A stretch of DNA of 64,000 nt from CAVZXS01 sp963779325. GTDB lineage: Bacteria; Bacteroidota; Bacteroidia; Chitinophagales; Chitinophagaceae. The notes under the pieces are model-generated. The model searched no databases. It saw only the letters and a program-made list of their open reading frames with translations, and was not told where the DNA came from. Numbering within the stretch: position 1 is the first letter of the stretch; each line of letters starts with the position of its first letter. Both the position numbers and the translations under genes were made by a program. The DNA lies in contig CAVZXS010000011.1 in NCBI GenBank assembly GCA_963779325.1, positions 186,001 through 250,000 of the forward strand. Reading direction: 5' to 3'. Of this stretch, positions 19,034-29,219 are shown piece by piece.

Positions 19034-19192
19034 ATGCCCGACATCTATCATATTCGTATAAAAAAAGAATACGCTGCCGCCGTTATTGAAGACCTTAAAA
19101 AAATGGATGCCGTTGAAGTATTAATTGATGCAACGCCAGCGCTGCCAAAACTTGTTTTTCATAAATTTCGGCTATTAATTTATCTATTTTAG
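19034..19192 (+). pseudogene. Truncated antitoxin-like remnant
   Basis: A 52-codon ORF begins MPDIYHIRIKKEYAAAVIED and continues LKKMDAVEVLID. This N-terminus is like antitoxins of Bacteroidota type II modules, but after ATPALPK it turns into unrelated sequence and stops early. A tiny ORF starting MSIADNMKNLRQLK at about 19230 may be a second remnant, of an XRE-type regulator. Probably debris of an older toxin-antitoxin module. Homology is judged by eye. Confidence 0.45.
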
Positions 19193-19408
19193 ATAAATTT
19201 GCAATGTAGCCGCTAAAAGTAAATTATAATGAGTATAGCAGACAACATGAAGAATCTCAGGCAGCTAAAGAACTGATGAAAACAAGAGAGGTTTATTGCT
19301 CTATTAAACGATAAGAACAAAAGCGCCGTAACGAACATCTTTGATACACCGGTTACCGGCCAAAAATTTCAAACCTTTTTCAAAAGAACATTCAAACAAC
19401 AAAATAGT

Positions 19409-19624
19409 ATGAGACACGTAACAGTATATACCACCGATAAGGAATACAGTCACTTTGTAGAACTGGCTAAAAACCTGCATTACGTTAAAAAAATTGAAAC
19501 GGATGAAAAACCTCCAAAAGAAAATATTTCAGACAATATAAAGGCGGGTCTGGAAGAAGTACGTTTGTTTAAAAAAGGAAAACTAAAAACCACATCCGCT
19601 AAAGATTTTTTGAATGAGTTATAA
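19409..19624 (+). CDS. Type II antitoxin, small (71 aa)
   Basis: A small hydrophilic protein starting MRHVTVYTTDKEYSHFVEL and ending in KTTSAKDFLNEL. The C-terminal segment IKAGLEEVRLFKKGKLKTTS is the toxin-neutralising region type seen in Bacteroidota antitoxins next to RelE/ParE toxins. The stop overlaps the toxin start by 11 bases, the usual layout. It is expected to repress its own operon, but no operator is evident. The identity rests mainly on the pairing. Confidence 0.72.
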   Translation: MRHVTVYTTDKEYSHFVELAKNLHYVKKIETDEKPPKENISDNIKAGLEEVRLFKKGKLKTTSAKDFLNEL

Positions 19625-19940
19625 AATTGAACTATCTGCCAACTTTAAGAAGGAAGCCAAAAGGCTGACTAAAAAATATCCTTCCCTTAAAACAGAACTT
19701 GCCGAACTTTTTATCGAACTGGAAGAAAACCCAACTACCGGAACTCCGCTTGGAAACGATATTTATAAAATCCGTTTAGCCATTGCTTCCAAAAACAAAG
19801 GAAAATCAGGCGGTGCAAGGGTTTTGTCTTTTGTAAAGGTTACACAAACTACCGTACTGCTTTTCTCTATCTACAGCAAAGGCGAAGTTGACAACCTGAC
19901 CGATAAAGAAATTAAAGAACTTATTACGAATTATTTATAA
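19614..19940 (+). CDS. RelE/ParE-superfamily toxin
   Basis: A 108-residue protein starting SYKIELSANFKKEAKRLTKK, with IYKIRLAIASKNKGKSGGAR and a basic, beta-rich C-terminal half ending in DKEIKELITNYL. This pattern (F-K-K-E-x-K-R-L-x-K-K-Y near the N-terminus, then IRLAI..KGKSGGARV) is typical of the HigB/RelE-like toxins of Bacteroidota. RelE toxins cleave mRNA on ribosomes and ParE toxins poison gyrase; which applies here is not clear. It is translationally coupled to the upstream antitoxin. Confidence 0.8.
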   Translation: MSYKIELSANFKKEAKRLTKKYPSLKTELAELFIELEENPTTGTPLGNDIYKIRLAIASKNKGKSGGARVLSFVKVTQTTVLLFSIYSKGEVDNLTDKEIKELITNYL

Positions 19941-19942
19941 AT

Positions 19943-20085
19943 ACGGCTATCGTCGTTCATCTCATTCTCAATTATAGTTCCGGCTGCTTCAGGCTGCGGC
20001 ATTACGCTTCGCTTCACTCCTCCCCCTTCGCATCCGGCAGCCCTTCGGCAGTAGTAATCCTGTTTGGCATTTGCGAGGAGACCTC
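19943..20085. repeat. Interspersed GC-rich repeat, family vi, copy 2
   Basis: Same order of blocks as 18603-18780: TTCCGGCTGCTTCAGGCTG, TTACGCTTCGCTTCACTCC, CATCCGGCAGCCCTTCGGC and GGCATTTGCGAGG. It lies directly after the toxin stop, in the same orientation as copy 1. Confidence 0.65.
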
Positions 20086-20161
20086 TTATCAGGGTGGTTT
20101 ATTTTTCATCCCCGATTCTTAAACCGGTAATAAAATTAAGATTTATCGTATCCGCATAGAA

Positions 20162-23100
20162 TTACCTGACAATCGTCACACTGCCCTTTCTCTGTATCCG
20201 TTTACCGTTTACATCTGTGCCTTCAGCTATCCAAACAAAACTGTTTCCATCCTGAATAGCATTATTAAACTTACCATCCCAACCTTTTGAAGGATCCTTT
20301 GTACTGAAGACAACCTGCCCCCAGCGATTAAACACTTTAAAGTATTTAAAATCCTTTATTCCAACCGGCACGGCTCTCAATATATCATTCAGTCCGTCAT
20401 TATCAGGTGTAAATGCACTCGGTACATAAATCTCGGGACCTTTATACACTTTTATAATGATCTCATCCGAACCTTCGCAACCGGCGGCGGTAGCAGCTAT
20501 CAATGTATATTTCATTTCCCGATCTAATATTGCAACCGGATTTTTTATATCATCCTTATTTAGGCCAAACGGCGGCGACCATTTATACAAAATAAATCCG
20601 CTGTTGTTAATATCCGCTGCCTCCAATTGAAAAGGCTGATTTAAAATAATTGCTGTATCATTTCCGGCAAAAATTTTTGCGGGCGGTGTTACATTTACTT
20701 TTACTGATGCATTGTTTAGTGATGCACAACCTTTATTATCTTTTACAACCAAGTTGTAGGTGATAGTGTTTTTTGGTTTTATAACTTACAGGGCTTTGTG
20801 CATTCGGCATTGTTAAGATAAGTAGCCGGCGACCATTGATAGGTTATTCCTCCGCTTCCTTTAAGCATTGTATCTTTGCCGTAACATATTATAGCCGCTT
20901 CACCTGCATTGGCAACAGGTGCAGGGTTTACATTTACACTAACTGATCCGATAATTGTACAAACACCCAAGGTTGCCGTTACATCATACTTGGTAGTAAT
21001 AACAGGTGATGCGACAGGATTTAAAATTCCTGCATCATTAAGTGTACTCGCCTGTGTCCATTTGAAACCGGTTCCGTTTGAAGTAGCGGGCAGCGTTATT
21101 TTTTCTCCTTCACAAATAGTCATATCATTTCCCGTATTCAGTGTAAGATCATTAGTCATCGGAATATTAATAGCTTTATTGTCAGGGCATCCGTTAGCAT
21201 CCTTTACAAATACAGTATAATTTCCCGAACGGAGGTTGTTAAAAGTATTGTTTGCTGTAAAACTATTTCCGTCAATACTGTATTGCAACGGTAATGTGCC
21301 CGCTGTTGATGAAAGAACGATCTTACCGTTATTATTAATACAGGTAGCGGAAGAAATGCTTTCCGCCAATAAAGGACCGGGAAAGTTTTTCACTGCTGCT
21401 GTTGTTGCATTCGTTAATCCGTTGGCATCTTTTATAGTAATCGTATAAGTGGTTGATGTAAGATTAGCAAATGTATTAGCGGTTTGAAAATTTACTCCGT
21501 CAATAGAATATTGATATGGCGGTGTTCCATTGGTTCCGGTAGCTGTAATAAGACCCTTGGCGTGCCGCATAAACCATCTGTTGCTTTGGCTGTTACAACG
21601 GGGCAAATATTAGCTACTGTGGCTTTTGCAGTATTGGTTACACCCGCTGCATCTTTTATTGTAATGGTGTAATTACCTGCTGATAAATTTGAAAACAGAT
21701 TACTTGTCAGAAAATTTATTCCGTCGATACTAAATTGATAAGGTGCTGTACCATTGGCGCCGGTGGCTGTAATGTGCCATTCTTTTTACCGCAGGTTTCA
21801 TTTATAATAGCAGTTGTTACAGTCGGGCAACTTGTTCCTACCGTTACATTCTGCGAACCGGGACAACCGGCTGCATCTTTTATCCATACTTTATAGGGAC
21901 CGGGAGTAAGATTTGAAAAAACATTCGCAGCCTGATAATTTATTCCGTCAATACTGAATTGATAAGGTAGTGTACCGCCAGTTCCCGTTGCCGTTATACT
22001 TCCGTCATTTCCCGCACAACTTGCAATGCCTGTTACCGCAGTTACTGTGGCGCCGGGTGTATCTTGTACAGTAGCTGTTGCATTTCCTGTTTGGCCCGCC
22101 GCATCTTTTACTTTAATGGTATACGGACCGGCAAGTAATCCGAAAAACTGGTTTGAAAACTGAAAATTTATTCCGTCCAATGAATATTGATACGGTGCTG
22201 TTCCGTTGCCTGCTGTTACGGTAATACTTCCGTTGCTGTTACCGCAGGTAGAGTTAACGGATACAGCCGATGCAGTAAGACAGGAGTAGCCTACTGTTAT
22301 TTGGAAAGGACTTGTAAAACCCTGCGCATCTTTTACAGTAACGGTGTACTTACCTGCAGGCAGGCCTGTAAAAATATTACTGCTTTGAAAATTTACTCCG
22401 TCCAATGAATACTCATACGGAGCTGTGCCTTTTGTACCGGTGGCTGTTATGGTTCCGTCATTATTAGCGGGGCAAGTGGCATCTGTTGCTGTTGCCGTTA
22501 CCTGCGGGCAGCGGTCGTATATGATTGCTCCTGAAGTATTAACAGCACCGCCCGCATCTTTTACCATTATTTTATAATTACCGGGGGCAAGACCTGTAAA
22601 GGTATTACTGCTTTGAAAATTGATACCATCAATCGTATAAAAATACGGCGGTGTACCCTGGCTCACATTTACAGTCAACGCACCGTCATTTTGCCCGCAG
22701 GCGGCATCTACTGTAATAAAAAAAATTTTCAGATCACAGTCCTGCAAAACAGTTATAATAAATATATCAATATTACCTGCCGCATCTTTGTAATATCCTT
22801 TGTATATCCCGGATGTAAGATTTTCAAACTCACCGCTTGACTGGTAATTAACTCCGTCAAGAGAGTATTGATAAGGTTTATTCGGTCCGCTTCCAGTAAG
22901 GCGAATACCCGCATCATTTGTACAGGCACTTGGCGAATAAGTAGCTCCTACACCATTACAAGTAGTATAGCTTCTAAAAGCAAAGTTATTTAAACTGCTA
23001 TAATGCGCCGGACAGCCATTGGCATCTTTTACTACAAAATCATAGATGCCAGGGTAAAGGCCGGTAAACGTATTACTGCTTTGATAATTAATTTGATCAT

Positions 23101-23701
23101 AGGTATATTGGTAAGGTGGCAGTCCCCCACCAGCTGAAAGTGTGATACTCGCATCAGCAGTATTGCAACCCGATGCAATTGTATAACTGCCGGCTGCAAG
23201 AGTTGGCGGGTTGTATGTATTGGCTAAAACTATCGGTACAGAAACAGTTTGCCCGGCAGCATCTGTAACATCCAAAGCATGATTACCTCCCTGCAATCTT
23301 GGAAAAATACCATTGTTTTGAATAGTAGAACCGTTAAGAGAATATTTATACGGCGGCGTACCGCCGGAGGCTATCGCAATTATACTTCCGTTATACAATA
23401 AACAGGTAGAACCGGTAGTAGTTACATTTACTGTAATGGGGCCTGCTACAATAAATATTTTTTGACTGCCCGAACTATTGATACTATATGGTAGATAAAA
23501 ATTATTAGCGGTCTTTTCTGCATTTGCTTTGCCCGATATTATTCCTTTTTGTTCAATGCTGCGGGTGATTCTCCCGTTTACTATCTCTATATGAACCATC
23601 GGCTGCTGAGCTACGGATACAAGGCTGCTGCCGATTAGTACAAATACCGGCAACCAGTTTTTAAAAAAAGTATTTATATAAATTCTCAGACAGCAGTTCA
23701 T
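20162..23701 (-). pseudogene. SprB-repeat T9SS type B surface protein, broken by at least three frameshifts
   Basis: A long cell-surface protein that carries about a dozen SprB-like repeats of the form APYQYSLDGVNFQ...FxGLxxGxYxIxVKDAxG, then a Pro/Val-rich beta part and a C-terminal gliding-associated CHU_C domain (YVPSAFTPDNDGLNDILRAV; FKVFNRWGQVVF), which targets it to the T9SS. A signal peptide follows Met 23701. The reading frame breaks near 21770, near 21560 and near 20785-20800; removing the shifts restores repeat spacing. SprB-type adhesins support gliding or attachment. The whole length is about 1180 codons. Genuine decay or sequence error is undecided. Confidence 0.8.
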
Positions 23702-23773
23702 TTTTTTATAACAAGGAACGGGTAAAATTAAGAGAACAAAATAATACATTTTATTGCCATCTGCAAGTGTTTA

Positions 23774-23870
23774 GGGTGCATCCTAAATTTTCGTATTCCA
23801 AACCCACCCCCATCGAAATTTTCTTATATGAAATTGCTTTAGCCCCTCCGATGGAGGGGAAGCAGCAATT
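23774..23870. repeat. Interspersed palindromic repeat, family iii, copy c
   Basis: Reverse-oriented copy of the element at 18857-18963: ATTTTCGTATTCCAAACCCA, ATCGAAATTTTCTTATATGA and hairpin CCCCTCCGATGGAGGGG. The outer part GGTGCATCC also occurs beside copy b near 18802. Confidence 0.7.
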
Positions 23871-23986
23871 TTTAGTTGTAATAATTAATAATCCAACACT
23901 GCGAAAATTTGTGATAAATATGCTCGAATAATTTTTTGAAAAATTAACCGGCTGATTTTGCTTTTGCGAATTACTGCCTGTTTTAG

Positions 23987-24536
23987 TTAATTCTGCTCCC
24001 GAATTTTTTTCTTACCCCAAGACAGACCATAAGCGGCCCTTAAATTAAACCATGTATAATTTGAGTATTGCCTGTGTTTATAAAAATTAAAACAGGCAGA
24101 GACCTGTATAAAACTTTTACCTTTTTCATCTATCGGTATATTTCGTCCGAGGCCTGCCGCCCACGAAAATTTGCTGACCGGTATCTTCGGGGGTTGAGTC
24201 ATTAAAAGTGGTTACTCCGCCCTCTGCAAAAACAAAAAATATATCCTTGTATACAAACGCCTGTAACCCGGCACGCAGAGGTAAAAAAGAAACATAATCG
24301 CCGGGAATATTTGCATTGAACCGATTATAACCGGCATGCAGGCGGAGGCCAACCTTATCAGAAAAATGGAGCGTGTAATTAAAACTGCCGCCCAAACTTA
24401 GTTTAGAAGCTTTGCCAAAATTTGCACCAATACCCAAATCGGGGCCAATAGAAACGGAGTGGCCTATTTGAGAATAGGCCATGCTTATCATCTTTAAAAA
24501 TAAAGTGAATAATAAAATACATTTTTTCATATTCAT
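23987..24536 (-). pseudogene. Small outer-membrane beta-barrel protein, one frameshift
   Basis: Signal peptide (MNMKKCILLFTLFLKMISMA), then alternating strands such as GHSVSIGPDLGIGANFG, SLGGSFNYTLHFSDKVGLRL and AFVYKDIFFVFAEGGVTTF, typical of small porin-like OMP_b-brl proteins. Near 24185-24195 the frame shifts; the other frame continues SKFSWAAGLGRNIPIDEKGK and YTWFNLRAAYGLSWGKKK, which is a good barrel end. Ligand and role are unknown. No operon partner is clear. Confidence 0.7.
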
Positions 24537-24569
24537 GTTTTTAATGTGCAAATAATCGGGGCTTCTGCT

Positions 24570-24860
24570 TTATATTATTTCATTTGTCATTCGTGCATCA
24601 GAAAAGTATTCCAACTTTACTTCTGACAATTCGCTTTTAATCGTCAAGGCTATCTCTTTCCCTTCTCGATCAAGTTCATCAATAATATAATCATCCGCAA
24701 ATCCGTTATAATGCTCATTCTCATACTTTGATAACCATTGATTAAGCTTATCTATAGTTTCACAACTCAACTCTAAATCTTTGGGGGAAATATATCCACC
24801 TTCATACTTATCTCTTATTCCTGTGCCGCTCAATGAGGCATCTATTATTAAATATCTCAT
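24570..24860 (-). CDS. Putative immunity protein of RHS cassette G
   Basis: A 96-residue acidic cytoplasmic-type protein (MRYLIIDASLSGTGIRDKYE...), with no signal peptide and no recognised domain. It starts eight bases after the stop of the RHS tip at 24868, the standard place for an immunity gene. Its role as the inhibitor of tip G is inferred only from position and size. Confidence 0.55.
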   Translation of the reverse strand: MRYLIIDASLSGTGIRDKYEGGYISPKDLELSCETIDKLNQWLSKYENEHYNGFADDYIIDELDREGKEIALTIKSELSEVKLEYFSDARMTNEII

Positions 24861-24867
24861 AGTATAA

Positions 24868-26250
24868 CTATTTTATTGGTTTAAAAAATCTGTGGTCAAT
24901 TATACCATCCTTCGTTAGTCCTATTTCAAATACCCCATTCTTTCCGTTCATAGTTCCTGACTGCTGAAATATCTTATAGCCATTGTTTTTAAGAATTGGG
25001 TTCGTAGACAATATAGCGTCATCAAAACTATAAGGGAAATTATGACTCACAGGGTCTTGCACTCCACGCATTCTTACTCTGCCTGCGTATTTGAAGCTAT
25101 GCTTATAAACATTCGTACTCGTCTTAGTGGCACCAACCGCATACTTTATCCCCGCACCAATCAATTTTCCTCCTGCATAAGTTAATGCCCCTTCCACAGC
25201 AACATCTTTTAATGCGCCTCTTGCTTGAGCATGATAACCGTACTGAAATTCGTAACGCCCCGCTCTCATTAAACTTCCCCAAAAGGGGAAAATATTACCC
25301 GGCGCACTCTCAACTCTTTCAATGTTCTCTTTTTCTATTCTTGCAAGTATAGCGGCGTGAGGGCCTGCTTCATAATCGGCATAGGCCTTATCAATATCAA
25401 ATACCTCATTCTCCGGAGCAGGTGGCCCGTAGCCCTGCTTGAAACCAGGTTCTTGCCAAGGTACCTGTACCTCTATAAAATGAGGGGGTATTCCCGGAGA
25501 TTGGTTGGTAGATTCTACTACATTATGCAAATTTATATTTACCAGGTTACCTGACTTGATTTTATCCCACCGTAATGTAGGCCAGGAGAGAAACTCTGGC
25601 ATATAGCTTGCTGCCGTTACTATTCCGCCGTTATATATACTGCCAATAGGGGGTGCAGGCGTTCCCTCCAATCCGTCTACATCGATATTAGTTATCGGGT
25701 CGCAGCTTGCATACTGGTAGGGTGTTAAAAAGGGGTACTCATGCGTCAACGGATCCAGCTGCGTAAACCGCCCTATCTGCGGATCATAATTTCTAAAACC
25801 ATAGTCGTACCAATTTAAATCTGCATCATCAAAGAACTCCTTATCATTATAAAATAATTATTCTTTAAAGTTGCCGTTATATACATCACCCGATTTCCTG
25901 CTGCTAAGCGTTGCTATCTTTAACCCGTAAGCATAGTAATGATTTTCCTCGGCTATATTGCCTTGTATAATAGCAACAGCTAAGTTATCAAAGTAAACAT
26001 CGCTGTTACTCTGATTACTCACATAAATATAAGCATATCCGTTCTTCGGCGCTTTTACATCGGGTAATGTTAAGGGTACAAAGCTGCTGCTTACCTGTTG
26101 CTGTGCTACACCGCCATCGGCTGCGGATATAAAATTAAATCTTTTCCCGACCATCGGTACGGGACAGGCTATCAAAGAAAAGTATTGTAAATATGCTTGC
26201 GGTACAGCACTTCCGGGGTTAGCCCCATTGGGTTGTACTGTGTTTACAAA
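24868..26250 (-). pseudogene. Orphan RHS core-end plus toxin tip, cassette G
   Basis: A 5'-truncated RHS fragment. Homology to the full RHS gene begins near 26250 (VQPNGANPG) and includes YAYIYVSNQSNSDVYFDNLA and IAEENHYYAYGLKIATLSS. A palindrome at 26144-26170 shifts the frame, and an in-frame TAA at 25858-25860 interrupts it again. The RHS end motif FRNYDPQIGRFTQLDPL is followed by a unique region and a C-terminal tip with HSFKYAGRVRMRGVQDPVSH and GVFEIGLTKDGIIDHRFFKP. The tip family is not recognised. There is no signal peptide or start of its own, so this looks like a silent donor cassette. The tip and immunity reading frames themselves are intact. Confidence 0.75.
26144..26170. repeat. 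Palindromic insertion element (family iv) in RHS cassette G
   Basis: Inserted TTCCCGACCATCGGTACGGG plus ACAGGCT relative to the uninterrupted cassette C, at the same site as in cassette F (28002-28028). The net insertion of 25 bases shifts the frame. Confidence 0.75.
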
Positions 26251-26261
26251 ACCAATTTGTT

Positions 26262-26300
26262 ATTTACAAAAAAATACAGGAGGCCGTAATTTTAGCCTCC
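26262..26300 (-). terminator. Rho-independent terminator downstream of cassette F immunity gene
   Basis: Perfect arms TACAGGAGGC and GCCTCCTGTA around a ten-base loop. On the minus strand the hairpin is followed by a run of seven T. It ends transcription from the 26626 gene before cassette G. Confidence 0.8.
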
Positions 26301-26366
26301 TGTAATCCTTCCTTATTCTATGTTTTGTTAAAACCAGATAAACTGATACATTACCGATACATTACA

Positions 26367-26626
26367 CTAGTTTGAAAAATTCAAAAAATCATCCTCATTT
26401 TTTAATGCTTGATGTAAATAAGTCCTTTGCAGTTGAAAGCATATATTCCCATTCTTAATACTTCCAGACGAACATTGGTATTTGAAGCATAAAATTTAAA
26501 ATACAATTCCTTACTTTCCGAAATTGCGATTTCTAAAAAGGGGTTTGTATTATCCTTCAGAAAAACTTCTAAGTAAGAATAATCGGAATGAATATCGCCT
26601 ACTTCTTCTATCCTTATATTTTTCAT
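26367..26626 (-). pseudogene. Putative immunity gene of cassette F, probably frameshifted
   Basis: A small acidic protein MKNIRIEEVGDIHSDYSYLE...LEIAISESKELYFKFYASN with no signal peptide. The first frame stops after 74 codons with an unlikely tail. A single-base shift near 26450-26460 would continue FQLQRTYLHQALKNEDDFLN to a stop at 26367-26369, which looks like a normal soluble C-terminus. It lies 27 bases after the reconstructed end of toxin tip F. The immunity role is inferred from position. Confidence 0.5.
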
Positions 26627-27721
26627 GGTTTATACACATATTATTTTATTCCTCTAAATCCTATGAAAGCCCCATTCTAATTCCCAACTTGCATCATTAC
26701 CATTTGCTACAAGTATATATAATACTATCCATTCGGATATCTTCCGCCTGATCCTGTAGTTCTTATGCCATCTCTCAAAATATCTTTAAGTGCAGATGAA
26801 CCTACAAGTTGCCTTTAATAACTTCAGTTGTTTTGTAAACCTTATTTAACGCTTCTGTTGATTCAAAACCGAAATATTTAGGATGCTTTGTTACTCCACG
26901 TCCTGCGTTAGTTAAACCTTCACTGTTAAATGGCGAAATCGCATTTTTAAAAGCAGCTACTGCATCAAATTCTACTTTAGCGGCTGCGACCACTACTTTA
27001 GCTCTCATCGTAGCAGCAGCTTTATTTGCCAAAAGTATCTCTATCACTTTTTCACTGCCATAACCTAAGGCATAGCCCCAGTCATCAATTGTCATATCAG
27101 GAATTTGCTGCAGCTTCTTCACCAATGATTCTCCCGTATTTGTCCAGAACTCCATTTTTCAGGCGTCCACACTGTTGTTGGTATAATATAAACTATTCCC
27201 TTTATAAGTCTTTCCCAACCATCTAAGGTTTTCAAGCTTTTTACAAACTCCCAAGTATCAACTCCGCCGTCTTTTGCTCCCTTTGCCATATTGTACCAAA
27301 AGCCTTTTCCCTTTACAGGCCCTGGCTCATCACCCGCCTGCATTGTCCTAATCTGCCCGTTAATAATGTTGGAAGTTCTTATTGTACTATTGATAAAAAA
27401 GGCGGTCTTTGTTATACTCAGGGCTATGCTTACCTTACTTAATGCGGGGGCCGCTTTTGAAAGCGCATATAACGCATTGTCAAAAAATATAGCCAATGCC
27501 GATGTACCCGGGCAGTGTATGCCGCCAATAAAACCACCGGTGGGGTCAGTAAAATTTATCGGGTCGCCACCAATACCAATATATGGCGAAGCAAACTCAT
27601 CAAAAGGATCTTGCTGCACCCATCTGCCTATTTGCGCATCATAATTTCTAAGAGCAAAATCTGTCCAGCCAATGTCTTCATCTAACTCTGCATAAGCACC
27701 TTGGTAGAGGTAATTATTTTT

Positions 27722-27745
27722 GCCCCCATCCCCTAAAGGGGTGTC
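27722..27745. repeat. Palindromic element (family ii) inside RHS cassette F
   Basis: Core CCCCTAAAGGGG flanked by GCCCCCAT. It encodes TPLGDGGK where cassettes A and C have IYEGRLQ or VYEGQLK, so it replaced or was inserted into the RHS core while keeping the frame. Confidence 0.7.
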
Positions 27746-28001
27746 AGAAAATTTCCTACTACTTAGTGTTGCTATTCTTAACCCATAAGCATAGTAATGA
27801 TTTTCTTCGGCTATATTGCCTTGTACAATACCAACTGCTAAGTTGTCAAAGAACACATCATTGTTACTCTGGTTGCTTACGTAAATATAAGCATATCCGT
27901 TCTTCGGTGCTTTTACATCCGGCAATGTTAAGGGTACAAAGCTGCTGCTTACCTGTTGTTGCGCTACGCCGCCATCGGCCGCTGCTATAAAATTAAATCT
28001 T

Positions 28002-28028
28002 TTCCCGACCTTCGGTACGGGACAGGCT
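28002..28028. repeat. Palindromic insertion element (family iv) in RHS cassette F
   Basis: TTCCCGACCTTCGGTACGGG plus ACAGGCT interrupts the codons for FFDERFNF. It differs by one base from the copy at 26144-26170 and shifts the frame, so the upstream piece ends in SLSRTEGREKI. Confidence 0.78.
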
Positions 28029-28473
28029 ATCAAAGAACAGTATTGTTAGATATGCCTGTGGTGTAGCACCTCCGGGGTTAGCCCCATTAGGTTGTACGGC
28101 GTTTATAAATCCTCCCATACCGCTCAGTTGGGTGCTTACCTGCGCGGCATTCCCTTTTACTATTCCGCTTGCGGCATTGCCGCCGGTTATAGCGGTTGTT
28201 AAACTGCTCAGTACCGTATTTACAAAGCTTGTATTGTTGCCGCCCGGCGCTGCCTGGTAATAATATTGTACCGTAGCGCTTACTTTATCGCCGGCCATTA
28301 CTTTTTGTAAAGTATTGGGGCCTATATTATGCCCGCTTGTGGTGCCTACCCGGCTTACGCTGCTGCTTGTATTACCAGTCCAGCCGGCGGGTTTGGCTAC
28401 TCTTGTTGTCGCTACTTCGTTAGCACCGCCCGTTTGCCCGAATATACTTTCTTCCAATACACTTCTGTTTGCA

Positions 28474-28496
28474 GTCCATCGTTGCAAACGATGGAC
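28474..28496. repeat. Palindrome (family v) at the 5' joint of RHS cassette F
   Basis: Arms GTCCATCGTT and AACGATGGAC enclose a three-base spacer (GCA). Homology with the intact RHS genes stops exactly here, so this palindrome marks the recombination or truncation joint. Confidence 0.72.
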
Positions 28497-28561
28497 AACC
28501 CTTCATCTTCCTTTTTATTTATTCGGCTTACTCACCACAACAGGGGGATATAAATTAAATA

Positions 28562-29122
28562 TCAGTTAATCTTTTGCGGCTTGAAAGCAGTTGTATCTTC
28601 TTTAATATTATAAAACGACTTATAAAAATTAAAATCATTGTTATATCCAACTAAAGAATCCGATTCAAATACTAAAAAAAGAGGCTTGTAATCATATAGA
28701 CCTTGGTGAATATTTTTAATATTGCGATTATTATTTATACTATCAAATTTTATCATCAATTCTTCAAGGGCTTTTCGCTCTTCTTTAAAAACAACGTTTA
28801 ACCCAGTATAAACTAAAAATAAAATTCCTTTATACTCAAGAAAAAAAGTTGGTTGCCCTTTATCGTTAATATATTCCTTAGACAAAGTTGGGTGCAGATA
28901 GACTATTGTTTGACTTTTATGACGCATAAAAGTTATATCATATATAAATCGACTGCTATCAAGTATTCGGCATTCCATAACTATTTTATCCCAGTTTGAA
29001 CTATCAATATCAGTTTTTTCAATGTTTAATATAGCAGGTTTTTCAATTATTTTTTTACCTTTTGAGGTGCAAGAGGACAAGAGTAAAATAATCGACCCTG
29101 AAAATATTACGATGTACTTCAT
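28562..29122 (-). CDS. Putative immunity-like lipoprotein
   Basis: A 186-residue protein with a clear lipoprotein signal (IILLLSSC, Cys near residue 18), followed by a charged soluble domain (DSSNWDKIVMECRILDSSRF; GILFLVYTGLNVVFKEERKA). It has no recognised family. It lies between cassettes E and F without its own RHS tip, so it may be an orphan immunity gene, and a periplasmic toxin target would be implied. That role is an inference from the array context. Confidence 0.55.
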   Translation of the reverse strand: MKYIVIFSGSIILLLSSCTSKGKKIIEKPAILNIEKTDIDSSNWDKIVMECRILDSSRFIYDITFMRHKSQTIVYLHPTLSKEYINDKGQPTFFLEYKGILFLVYTGLNVVFKEERKALEELMIKFDSINNNRNIKNIHQGLYDYKPLFLVFESDSLVGYNNDFNFYKSFYNIKEDTTAFKPQKIN

Positions 29123-29219
29123 TGTGTATAATTAAAAATTTACTAATTTCTTACCGGATAGAAAATCTTTCGTTTTTCCCGCAACCATTATTTTAGGGCT
29201 CTTCTTTTCCTACAGGGCC

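Larger units (their letters stand above)
26654..28487 (-). pseudogene. Orphan RHS core-end plus nuclease-like tip, cassette F
   Basis: Begins at a palindrome (28474-28496) inside NRSVLEESIFGQTGGANEVA, nearly identical to cassette C for over 1 kb. A 25-base palindromic insertion at 28002-28028 breaks the frame. RHS homology resumes with RFNFIAAADGG, passes DAQIGRWVQQDPFDEFASPY and DPTGGFIGGIHCPGTS, and reaches a tip with SEGLTNAGRGVTKHPKYFGF. Frame shifts near 27160, 26808 and 26735 separate the remaining pieces SSALKDILRDGIR and RYPNG. The GLTxAGRxxxKH...LKDILRxG...YPNG pattern is shared by a family of predicted RNase (BECR-type) polymorphic toxins. It is a silent, degraded cassette. Confidence 0.72.

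Noticed and set aside
20162..23749. Three separate genes in place of one SprB-like gene
   Set aside because: The pieces join at repeat spacing with a signal peptide only in the first and a sorting domain only in the last, so one broken gene is simpler.
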